Under the pieces are notes generated by a model. It was not told the DNA's origin. It saw only the letters and a list, made by a program, of their open reading frames with translations, and searched no databases. A stretch of DNA of 64,000 bases from Neoscytalidium dimidiatum (taxonomy: Eukaryota > Ascomycota > Dothideomycetes > Botryosphaeriales > Botryosphaeriaceae). Shown here piece after piece: positions 24,738 through 34,742 of the stretch. A program made the position numbers and the translations under genes. Each line of letters starts with the position of its first letter. The first letter of the stretch is position 1. The stretch is from contig CM074697.1 in assembly GCA_037367355.1 (NCBI GenBank), positions 3,534,001-3,598,000 on the forward strand. Direction: 5' to 3'.

Positions 24738-24905
24738 CGGTATTGCTCTCCCACCGGGGCTGACCGATGACAGGAATGGATTCGGCCCGCTGAAGTCGAA
24801 TACTCCATTTTACGCGCAGGTGCTTGAAACTAATAATGTGGGAATATACCACGTATATATTACGGCACAGCCTCCATATTATAGCAGGTACGATTAGCGC
24901 GGCGC

Positions 24906-24929
24906 TATTTATTTATTTATTTATTTATT
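24906..24929. repeat. (TTTA)n run at the left end of the RIP block
   Basis: Six consecutive TTTA-type units form the exact left edge of the CA/TG-depleted block. Read on the minus strand it is (TAAA)n, as expected for the 3' tail of a non-LTR retrotransposon running leftwards. Confidence 0.7.
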
Positions 24930-26560
24930 CGTTTAACGTCCTTATATAAGCTAAGCTTATAAAAGACGGCTAGTCTACTAACGTTTTTAACCGGGGTTTT
25001 ATTCTAATTTTCTTCGAGAAGAAGTCTAGAAATAGTAGGGGCTAAGCTAGTACTTTTTAGAAAGAAATAAGAAAGTAAGTAGGAGAATAGAAGAAGTAGA
25101 GAATAACGCTAAGGAAATTAGAAGAACGTTTCTTTATAAAGAGAGACTAAAGTTAGTTTTTTAAAAGTACGTATTTAGGCTTCTATCGAAGTAAGTTCTA
25201 ATAGCTACTTTCGGGTAGCTATTTTAGTTATTAATAGAAAGTTTAGAAGAGCCTTCCGTTCGTCTTTAATATTAAAAACGAGATCTAGGGAGGGGTTTTT
25301 TATTTCTAGACTAGTATATATATCTTCTCTTTCGAGTTAATACTTTTTATAGTCTAGAATTAGATACCGTAGGGTTTATTTAGCCGTATTATTATACGGG
25401 TAATAATTAAAAGAGTTTAATCCGAAGTAGTTTAGATAGAACTTAAAGTAGCCGTATTCTATTTTAAGCTAATAAAATACGGAGCTAGTTTCTCTTTTTA
25501 TAGAAAGGTCTATTAGCTTACGTTTTAGTTAAACCGCCGTAGATAAGACTCTTTAAAGGCTATTTCCGCTTACTTATTCGCTATTTTTTACTACGAATTA
25601 ATAAAGTCTACTTACGTTAGTATTCTAAAGAATACGTAGCTAGTAGATTTATTATTTAGGTTTATTTTATAGACGTATTTAGCTAGGAAATCTACTTCTT
25701 CGTTACCGCGTATATTAAAATAGCTGGGGACCTATTCTAATTAAACTAAATTTCCGTTAAGAATAAGCGTTTTAGCTACGTTTAAAGCTCGTATTTACGC
25801 TTATTATTCTAGGTTTCTAGATAGTATTTTTAGACGGTAGAGCGCGGTTTAGTTATTTATATAGACTCTAATATCTTTATTAGTATATTTATTTCTAACT
25901 ACGAGTTTAAGAACTCTCGTAAGAGCCTTTAGTTCGCCGTTATAGACTAGATTATTATCTCTAATATTTTCTACTATAGTAGTAGTTTCGTCTTTAAGAA
26001 TAGGATCGTTTCTATCTATAAAAACTACTAATTCTATTCTAGTTTTATTTAGAATTAAACTAGCGTCTATATAGATAGAAATTAGGTTATCTAGGGGATT
26101 TTTAAGTTCGTTTAGATATTTTTTAGCTTATTCTTCTTTTAAGAGTTTAGAGACTTTAACCGAGTAGAGGATAGATATCTTCTAGAGTGGAAAGTAGAAA
26201 GAATTAATCGTTTCGAGATTATACGATTTATCTTTTAGAAAATCTCTAATTTTTTTAACGAGCTTACTTTTGTATTTACTTTCTCTTTCTAGAAGGCTTC
26301 GAATTAGATATTTTTAGTCTAATTTAAGACTTCGTAGAGCGTAAAATCGGAGGTTATTTTCTAAACGAATTTCTAAGGATAGGATCGCGGCTTTTATTTC
26401 GAGGGAAGTAACTAAAGTAGTTTTAAAAACGCCTAGTATCTTTCGTAGAGCTAGATTCTAGAGTATTATAGCTTTTTATTTAATATTCGCTTAGTTATTC
26501 TAGTATAAGACGGAGCCGTAGTTAGAAATAAAAGTAACGTAGGCTAAGTATAACTACTAT

Positions 26561-26660
26561 NNNNNNNNNNNNNNNNNNNNNNNNNNNNNNNNNNNNNNNN
26601 NNNNNNNNNNNNNNNNNNNNNNNNNNNNNNNNNNNNNNNNNNNNNNNNNNNNNNNNNNNN
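26561..26660. other. 100-N assembly gap
   Basis: Exactly 100 N bases, the customary placeholder for a gap of unknown size, lie inside the RIP-affected element. Confidence 0.99.
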
Positions 26661-27931
26661 CTAGCTAGGCTAGGGTTTTCTCGTAGTCGCTACGAAAGTA
26701 GCTTCGAGGTTTCTCGTTTTATTTAAGAGTATACGAGATACGTTCTTAAGTATACGGACTTCGGTAGCGAGAATTAACTTAGTAAAATTAATTTTCCCTT
26801 TTATTATATATTCGCGAAAAATAATAAGAAGTTCGCTAAGATTATTAGCCTTAGACTAGTCGTCTTTAAAGTCGATTACCTTAATAAGATAGTTAAACGC
26901 GGCTTCAATATATTCCGTAGAGGACTTTAGTTTTAATTCTAGTATATACTAGATTCTTTTCTTAGAATAGTATTTAAACGGGTTAATATCTATAGAGATA
27001 GGCGAGAAGGAAAAATTTTTTTCTAGAGTCGGCGTAGACTCTACCGTTATTATTACTTATTTAAAGTCTTAGTTTATCTTTAGCCTTCTAGATAGTAGTA
27101 TTAGTTCGTTATTTTCTATCTTAATATCTTTAATACTACTAGAACCTATAGTATTTAAGAATTTAATAACTATTAATATAGTTAATAGTTAGATAAAAGT
27201 TAAGAAGCGTAGAGAGTCTAGAAAATCTAGAGAGTCTAAAGAAGGATTTTCTTAGATTTTTATACTCTTTCTAGAGAAAAGATAAGGTAGAAATAGAAAA
27301 TAAGATTAGAAAGAAATTACCGGCTTTAGTTTCGTCTAAACTAAGCCGTAAATAAACGAATTCTAGGCGAGAGCGGGGAATTTTCTTAGTTACTTTCTTC
27401 TAAAAAGTAACTAAAGCGTTTTTAGCGGCTATTCGTTTAAGCTTTTCGCTTATTTTTAATTATTTTTAGTTCGTTTAGATATAGAGATAGTAAAAACTCT
27501 ATATATACGGGCCGTAGAAAAGAAGTAGAATAGAAAAGAGAGAAAATCGCTTTTTATCTTAGCTTTAGATATGTAAACGCGCTTTAAATCTAGTATAACT
27601 TAGTATAAAAGTACGCGTAGATATTCTTCGTCGACTCTATAAATTTAGTACGTTTTTAGATCGATTTAGGAATTTAGTAGAGGTACGGAGGTAGAAAACG
27701 GTAATTCGGCCTAACGAGGTCTCTTTTCTACGTAATAACGTAGTAGCGTATATAGCTATAAAGCTAAGATTTAAGAATCTAGCTAAGGAAATTAAGAGCT
27801 TTTAATAGATACTAGTCTTAGCGCTTTTTCTTAAGGTTAATTTTAAAGGTAAGAGTTATATAAGGATAGTAGTTAAAGTATAACGACGGAGCCTCTACTA
27901 CTAGGCTTCGGAGTTACCTAGTAGATTTGGT

Positions 27932-27979
27932 TTTATCGAAGGATTTACCTTAAAGTTTATCGAAGGATTTACCTTAAAG
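27932..27979. repeat. Perfect 24-bp tandem duplication inside the RIP block
   Basis: Two identical abutting 24-mers (beginning tttatcgaaggattt) lie at 27932-27955 and 27956-27979. Confidence 0.9.
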
Positions 27980-28972
27980 ACGAGGAAAGAGGAGTAATAA
28001 TAGAATAAGTTATATAATATAAAAGTTTAGTAGGCCTTATTATCTCTAAGTTAATATAGTATTAAATTAGAATTTTAAGTTTAGCTATAAAAATTAAAGT
28101 ACTATCTAACGAGCGTGTCTATATACTATAGAAAAGCTATAATAATCTAGAGATTAGAACGACTATTAGATTAGTTATAATATTAGATTAATCTAAGAGT
28201 TAAATTAATACTAAGGCTTCTAATCTTAGTAGGCCTAGTAGATTCTATATAATCTGGCGCTAAAGTCTACTTTTTAAAATCCGCCTTCTACTAGTATTAG
28301 CGAATAATACTACCGCTATACTCTTATTTTATAGTACTTACTTTTATCGGCTTTCTACTTTCTACTTATATAGTCTCTTATTCTCTATAAGCTTTTTATT
28401 AGACTATATCTTCTTTCTAGCTACTACGCCCGTAGGCGTTCTTTTTATACGGGCGGTAGTTATTATCTACTAGTATTTTCGTACGCGCCGTTATCTTATA
28501 TCTTTAATCTTCCCGTATAGAACTAAGAAGCGCAGCTCTATAGGGCGTAGAGTCTTTAAAGCTCTATAACTTATTCTCTTATATAGGCTTACGGCTCTTA
28601 TAGCTATAAAGTCCGTATACTTTAAAGTTCGTAATAGAAGATTACTAGAGATATATATATTATAAGCTAATACTACGTATAGATATATATATATTATAAT
28701 ATTAGTATCTTATCTTATATACCGTACTATATTAACGTAAGATAAAAGCTAACTAACTATAATTATACTCTTTTCTACTTAGACTTTTTTCCCTATGCCA
28801 ATATAATATAAACGGTAAGGTATGATTTTTTCTTTCTAAGTAGGTTTTAATAAGATACCGCTAGGCCTAGAAATAGTCTCTTTAAAGAGAAGAAAAGGGG
28901 GGGAGAGAGGAAAGAGGAGAGGAAGTACTATTAAACGCCGGCCCGTAGATAGATAGATAGCTAGAGACTAAT

Positions 28973-29071
28973 ATAGGGAGGAGGCTACCGGCGTATCGCC
29001 GGCGGAACCCTAGCGGCCGGGCAGAGGGTAAAATCCCGACCGAGGCTAGCCTATCGAAACCTCCTCCCTAT
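28973..29071. repeat. GC-rich inverted-repeat island in the RIP block
   Basis: atagggaggagg (28973-28984) pairs perfectly with cctcctccctat (29060-29071). Between them lies the hairpin CCGGCG-TAT-CGCCGG (28988-29002). The island is GC-rich while its surroundings are AT-rich; it could be part of the element's 5' UTR or an end of another element. Confidence 0.7.
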
Positions 29072-30439
29072 CGAATCGTCTATTTACGAATATAAGCCCT
29101 TCGTCCCTCTATCGACTTCCTATCTACCATACGGTCCTTATAATAAAATACTTACTAAGGTTTTACCGAATTACTAAATTACCTTACCCGATATATTAGC
29201 CCGAGCCCGGGCGTGTATATAACCTACTACTACTACTCCTTCCTTCTATTTTTCTCCTTAGCTTAGAAACTTCGTCAATCCATACCCAAATTGAACTCAG
29301 TTCTTTGCTGGTCGTGACACGATCAAGGAGAGAAGTAGAACGTAACTTTACAACCGCCTGGGCCAATCGAGGCATCGAGGCTTTGTAGGCCGTGATGCAA
29401 GTCGATACGATGTCAATGGTTAGCGATGCACGTACTCCTGTGAGACGTGCTCCTCGTGGATCCGAGAGGCATCTTGGGTATCAGCTTGATTGGCACGGCC
29501 CGCTCGGAGCACCAGAGTTTGGTGGACCAAGCTCCTCGCTTATGCAGAGTGTTCCTTATATAGCTAGGCCTGATGAAAGTACGACAGTACAACTACTCAG
29601 TAGGACCAGCGTGCCACCGGTGGGAGTGGTCATCGTATAGCGCAGCATTCCGAATGGCAGACAGACCTCAAGCTGAGAAAATGCAATGAGCATGGAGTAT
29701 GCGGGGCTTCGCGTCAAGTGAGGCCGAGGAGGACGAAATTTTACTGGATTCTCCGTACTGATGAATGGATAAAGTGTCCATCGCTTCCCGAGTTGATGGT
29801 CACACCATCCTCCACCGCTTCGTTGGAAACGGGCCTTCCGAACTAGGTTTCGCATCGGCCGGGCTCTGTTCCATTTTGATTCTCGGATGTGTTTTAGGGG
29901 CATGGCCAAGGCTGGGCCAAGATGTCTTTGTGGAAGCCGAGAAAGGCATGTTCCTTATTGTATTGATGCGTGAAGCGATGAGTTGTTATGTACCGAAAAC
30001 GTCGCCTTTTCGGCGTTCTCTGGCTCGTAGTCATGAAATACGCCGTCGGGATAGGATGGCGCACGCACGTGGTACAAGGAACGGCGTGTTATATAATACT
30101 GTGCGGGCTTGGCGTAGATCGCGCCCGCTTACACTCGTGTCATTACTCTTACCCCGCAGCCCGAAGTGTAGCCTTTAGTTGTCGGGGCAGCTTCCAGCGA
30201 GATAAACGAGGACCTGGACCAAGAGTTTGGCGTTTCAACCTCGAAACAGGCGGCTAAGGGTAGTGCCCAGAGGCAGCCACGCCAGTGGATGTAATATGTC
30301 TAGTCCACTGCGTAGCAGCGTAGGTTCATTTTGCAACTAATCAAATAGTTCCACTCCAGTCGGGAACCGCGCATGTGTTTAAGTTCGATAATCGTCAGGG
30401 AGATTGCCTTTTGCCTTCAGTATAAGATATACACTACAC

Positions 30440-30504
30440 ATCAGTATAGGGAAACCCGAGCACCGAGGTGGCTCGGCGTGTCAGGTTTCCGACCGCATAC
30501 TGAT
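30440..30504. repeat. 65-nt nested inverted repeat
   Basis: Three pairs of arms nest inside each other: atcagtat/atactgat (30440-30447 with 30497-30504), ggaaacc/ggtttcc (30450-30456 with 30484-30490), and a central CGAG-rich pair (cgagcacc with ggtggctcg). A transcript could fold into a long imperfect hairpin. It lies about 225 bp upstream of the beta-helix gene. Confidence 0.6.
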
Positions 30505-30652
30505 CGGGAGGGTCCTTAAGTTTCTAGGCTTAATACCCTAGTTCTCCTTCAATTGGTGGGCCAAGAGTCGCGCACAAACAATTGAAGGTGCATGCTCCGG
30601 GTTTCATTCCTCCGTTTCATCCGGCAGAACACGGCCTCTACGCCTTTAAGCA

Positions 30653-30659
30653 TATAAAT
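30653..30659 (+). promoter_or_regulatory. TATA box of the beta-helix gene
   Basis: tataaat lies about 70 bp before the ATG at 30729 and is followed by a CT-rich leader, so it fits as the core promoter. Confidence 0.55.
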
Positions 30660-30728
30660 ACGCTCCCTTGCTCTTCTGCGAATCTGATTCTATCACCTAC
30701 ACTCACCGAGCGGAAGGATATTTCCACG

Positions 30729-31793
30729 ATGACTCGATTCTTCATTCTCACGGCAGTGCTTGCTCTCATTTCCTTGGTCCAGGGCCAATGCGGCTCTGGC
30801 ACACCTGACGTCAGGGTGACTGGCTCAGGCAGCTCATTCACGGCCACCAGGGGCTCAACCAACGTATACAGCGGCTCCGACTATCGCGCAGCAATCCAAG
30901 CAGCGGTCGATGCTGCCAGCAGCGGCCAACGCATCGCAGTCATTGCCTCCGGCTCCATCGGTGCCGGCACCATTACTCTCGGCAGCGGCAAGATTTTTGA
31001 GGGGTGCGGTACCATCAATGCTGCTAACAGGAATGGACGGGGCGCTATCGAATCAACGGGAACCTCGAATGTCCAAATCCCCTATCTCACCATGACCGGA
31101 AACCCATATTTTGGCCTGCGATTCTCTGGCACCCAGGGCTTGACCCTGGGCGCCATCACCATGAACCTCAGCGGCGGAATCGGCATCCGCTTCGACCGGG
31201 ACGCCGCAGCCAACAGCAACGTGAAAATGGGCACCATCCGCGTGACCGGCGCCGGCAGCCATGCGGTTGAGACCTGGAACATCGATGGCCTCGAGATTGA
31301 CTCCGTCATTGCTAGAGACTGCGGAGAGTCCGGCTTGCTGCTGCAAGAGACCACCAATGCTCGGGTCGGCCTCGTCGACGGCAACAACGTCGGCGCCGGA
31401 ACGGGGTACGGAACCCTGCGCTTCGCGAACAACAACGGTCAGCTGGCAAACGGTGCCTACACCACCAACGTCTTCATTGACAGGGTTGTCTCTCGCGGTG
31501 GCGGCCGCGGCTTCTTCTGCGTGTCGCAGTCCGGAGGTGCAGAGATCGGCTCGGTCGACTTGGCGAACAACGGAAACAACGCCATCCTCATCGAGAACTG
31601 CTACAACATCAGGATCCGTGGCGGTACTGTCAATGGAGGTGGAGAGGTCCGTCTCGCTGCCCGCTCCGAGTTCCCCAACAACCGTGACCACTCGATCACT
31701 TTGACTGTTAATAACAACTCAGTCCGGGAGTCTCCTTGCGGTGAGAACATCACCTGGAACCTTTCGGGCAACGGCGCTCGTAACATCTGCTAA
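30729..31793 (+). CDS. Secreted right-handed beta-helix (pectin-lyase-like) protein
   Basis: A single exon encodes 354 aa from the ATG at 30729, which opens a signal peptide (MTRFFILTAVLALISLVQG). An earlier in-frame start codon exists but precedes the TATA-proximal leader. The mature protein is Gly/Asn-rich, with short strand-turn repeats (RVTGSG, LTMTGNPYFGLRF, ARVGLVDGNN, IENCYNIRIRGG). These are typical of parallel beta-helix proteins of the pectate-lyase/GH28-like superfamily. Paired Cys occur near both ends. I see no diagnostic catalytic motif of a named polysaccharide lyase or GH28 family, so the activity is open: polysaccharide degradation or a structural extracellular role. Confidence 0.8.
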   Translation: MTRFFILTAVLALISLVQGQCGSGTPDVRVTGSGSSFTATRGSTNVYSGSDYRAAIQAAVDAASSGQRIAVIASGSIGAGTITLGSGKIFEGCGTINAANRNGRGAIESTGTSNVQIPYLTMTGNPYFGLRFSGTQGLTLGAITMNLSGGIGIRFDRDAAANSNVKMGTIRVTGAGSHAVETWNIDGLEIDSVIARDCGESGLLLQETTNARVGLVDGNNVGAGTGYGTLRFANNNGQLANGAYTTNVFIDRVVSRGGGRGFFCVSQSGGAEIGSVDLANNGNNAILIENCYNIRIRGGTVNGGGEVRLAARSEFPNNRDHSITLTVNNNSVRESPCGENITWNLSGNGARNIC

Positions 31794-33683
31794 GGGTCAT
31801 CCTGGATCCAGGGTGGGTATTGGAAAGGTGCGAGGTGTTGTCCTATTCCTGTACATACTATTCTTAGTCACCGTATATCAATATTGATACTAAACTTAAT
31901 TATTCGATGCTTGAGTGCCCGGCTCTTTTGACTATGAGTGCACTATAAGATTGGCCATGTTGAGAGATGAGTACGTGATCTGAAGAGGAAGAGAAGGGTA
32001 CTTCAAGTCATTTCCAAGTAGTCAAGATTACAATAATGACAAGGTGGCACTCTTCCTTGTAGTAACTCTGAGGCTGTTCTATGCAGCTTGCAGCCCACGC
32101 TTGAATCATCAGCTTCTTTCTGAGTCGTCATCTCCGGGAATCCATACGTTTACATTCATCTTCATTAGCTGCAGTTCTTGATTATAGATTTTGTCCAGGA
32201 TTCATCCATCCTACAAATTCCTCCATGAAGGTTTTCTTCAAGAGTGCCGCAAACCCCGCACCCACCCACCCACATCACCACCACCACCCTCAATTAAGGG
32301 TAAAGTATCCGGTCTTCCTTTGTTGAGTATGCACACTACGATCTCCAGCAAGAACAAAGCTGTTAAATGAAATGCACATGTCCTTGCTGCCCGATGAGCC
32401 AACTCTTGTGTCTTCTGGAGCACAACACTGACAGGTGTTGAACAAAGATATTCCCTTAGCACTGTCAAGACTACGCAAGTTGATGAATTTTCGGCTTATT
32501 GCACTGACTGGTGAATTCATGTCATGCGCCACGCATCGTAGACCTCCCGCAACTCTTCGAAGCTTCCAGAGGGCCAAGACGGCGCAACGAAAACCCTCCA
32601 ACGGCCCTGCTATCTTGGCCAACCACCCATGACTGAGCCGCGCGACCGTCCACGGCGGTCAGTGTAGAGTGGACTCCTGCTTGCGCCGCCAAATACGGAA
32701 TCCCATCTCCCGGAAACAAGGACGTCCAGACGGCCCACCATCTCCGCCGTAGTTGCTAAGAATGCGGGCAATTAATCCGTGCCGTGCGTGAGCTGCGCGT
32801 GAGCCAGGTCTTGTTGTACGTCTGCATCAGCTATTTTGTCGAGGCTGTCGCCGTAGAACTAAGGGTGCGGTAGGCGGCTTTGGAGAAGAGTTTCCCGATA
32901 GAGGATGGCTAGAGGAAGATGAAGAAGGGGTGCGCTCAGACGTCGAGCCTGTTGTAAACTCCTAGGTGACGGTGCTACACCCAAGGTGCAGAATACATAG
33001 CGCTATATACTTATCACTCTTAGATGACTCAGCCGTGATAGTGTGCTGGGGTGTCCGCGGAACAGTCCGTTACTGTACGGCCACGAGGATATTGCGGTGA
33101 ACACCAATCTGACTATGTGTGTTGGGCAAATTGTGGGTGTGTGTTAGGATATCCGAAGCCCCAAGTCTTCGTTTTGTCTGCACCGCCTCAACTTCATATA
33201 TTATTGCTCCTGCTTTGAGGCAGATCACTTGAGGCCTCAATTAGGCGAATGCGGTGAAGATGAGGAACGTAGCTTAGTTACCTTATCCAAATTTCAATGA
33301 AGTAGAAAATCAGGCCAATGTTCCGGATAGCGTGATTGTCAATGGACTGAGTCGTGCTGGTTGATTCTGGATATCCATTAACTGCCCAACTGAACGGGCC
33401 ACGGGGGATCTAAAACTCCCAAGAGCCGTTGCTTCGAGATGTTTTTTCAGCAAAATCAAGTGTGAAGTTCCTGATCCGGCTCTCAAGTCCCCGCTAGCGT
33501 CGTCAGGTACAACCACTAAAGGAGGACGGAGATGACCACGAGTACGAGCACTATGATGTCAACTCAAGCTGCGGGGTAGCTTGAAGGAGCTTCCAAAAAT
33601 TTTCACCTGAAGAAATTACTCTTTGAACAAACCGAACACCGTTCACACAGCAATCTCAACTACTTCCGCCTTCTTGAATCACA
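31794..33683. other. Gene-free stretch
   Basis: These 1.9 kb lie between two plus-strand genes. There is a CCCA/CCA-type run near 32261-32290. No ORF above about 110 codons occurs and none has recognisable content. I see nothing else. Confidence 0.5.
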
Positions 33684-34533
33684 ATGGCTCCTCCTCGCAA
33701 AGCACTCATCGCCATCACCTCAGCACACGCACCTTTGTATCCCGATGGCAAGGAGACCGGTATTGATCCGCTCACCGAACACGCAAAGCTCCGCTCTAAT
33801 CTACCCAGGCCTTTTCATCACCGAAGCGCTCCACCCGTTCAACGCCTTCAAAGCTGCCGGCTTCGAAGTCGACCTCGTCTCCGAAACCGGGACCTACCAA
33901 CCCGACTGGCTGAGCCAGCAGAAGGACTGGCTCCCGGACGAAGACCGCAAGGTGTGGGAAGACCACAGCAGCGAGTTCCGGAGCAAGCTCGACAAGCTCC
34001 TCAAGCCGTCCGACGTGAACTGGGAAAACGTAAGTGCGCCTCCCCCTTCCCCTACCTCCCAAGCTTTCCGAATCCGGGAAAACGCAAAAGTTCACACGTG
34101 ATCCCAGTATGGCCTCTTCTTCGCCTCGGCCGGCCACGCCTCCCTGATCGACTACCCCGACGCGCACGGCCTGCAAGCCATCGCGTCCCGAATCTACGCC
34201 TCCGGCAAGGGCGTCGTCTCCGCTGTCTGCCACGGCGGCGCCATCTTCTCGGGGATCCTGGACCCGGCCACCGAGCAGCCCATCATCTCGGGCAAGCGCG
34301 TGACCGGCTTCACGACCAAGGGCGAAGAGGAGGAGGGCGTGCTCGACACGATCAAGAGCTGGAACCGGCCGACGATCGAAGCGAGCGCGGCGGCGTCGGG
34401 CGCGCAGTACGTGAGCCCGCCGGGGCCGTGGGACAGCTTCGCCGTGACGGACGGGCGCGTCGTGACGGGCGCGAATCCGGCGAGCGCGCAGAAGACGGCG
34501 GAGGAGGCGGTCAAGGCGTTTGATGCTTTGTGA
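33684..34533 (+). CDS. DJ-1/PfpI family protein, Hsp31 (glyoxalase III) type
   Basis: Three exons, 33684-33759, 33809-34029 and 34108-34533, encode 240 aa. The introns have GTATTG and GTAAGT donors, and the first carries a ctaat branch point. The start is the ATG at 33684 (MAPPRKALIAITSAH). The Hsp31-type catalytic set is present: Glu31 in TEALHPF, and the nucleophile elbow SAVCHGG with Cys140 and His141. Members convert methylglyoxal to lactate without cofactor and can act as holding chaperones in the cytosol. Length matches the family. The gene ends 210 bp before the stop of the convergent SAT4-type gene. Confidence 0.9.
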
Positions 34534-34742
34534 TGCTTTTTTTTTTCCCTTTTCCTTTTCCATCCTTCCACTTTCCTCGTGCCTGAAAACAGGCTTCCAT
34601 TACTTCTACGTTAATGGTATCCATTACAACAACAAATGAAAGAAAAGAAAGCAATCATATATTTTCCGTTACCCTCTTCCACTGTAGCCGGGAGCAGAAG
34701 ACCGCTGCCCTCCCCCTCCCACTCTCCCTCCCACTCCGAAAT

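Larger units (their letters stand above)
24906..29270 (-). mobile_element. RIP-destroyed Tad1-type LINE (non-LTR retrotransposon)
   Basis: No ORF of 60 codons survives here, and CpA/TpG are almost absent. On the minus strand, reading through RIP-type stops (TAA for CAA, TAG for TGG), typical LINE sequences appear. About 26.46-26.41 kb gives NLALRKILGVFKTT, and just after it the conserved C-terminus of a LINE reverse transcriptase. About 26.07-25.68 kb gives RNase H signatures: VYNGELKAL, an NNxTALYRL block, and VPSYFNIRGNEEVDFLAK. The (TTTA)n run at 24906 is the probable tail, which sets the orientation. The right part (26.66-29.27 kb) is equally depleted but I could not assign it; it may be ORF1 and 5' UTR or a second element. 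A run of Ns interrupts the copy. Confidence 0.8.
29271..30728. other. Gene-free stretch right of the LINE
   Basis: Normal dinucleotide use returns at about 29,277. ORFs of 80-140 codons have no recognisable content. The stretch carries a nested inverted repeat (30440-30504) and the TATA box of the next gene. Confidence 0.5.

Noticed and set aside
24906..29270. Possible LTR retrotransposon
   Set aside because: I found no long terminal direct repeats, and the readable RNase H and reverse-transcriptase pieces are of LINE type with a (TTTA)n tail.
29392..30178. 82- and 137-codon plus-strand ORFs right of the isochore
   Set aside because: No signal peptide, domain or splice partner; composition like random intergenic DNA.
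33796..34563. 255-codon minus-strand and 279-codon plus-strand ORFs over the DJ-1 gene
   Set aside because: Both are out-of-frame readings of the three DJ-1 exons; only the spliced model gives the Glu31/Cys140/His141 set.
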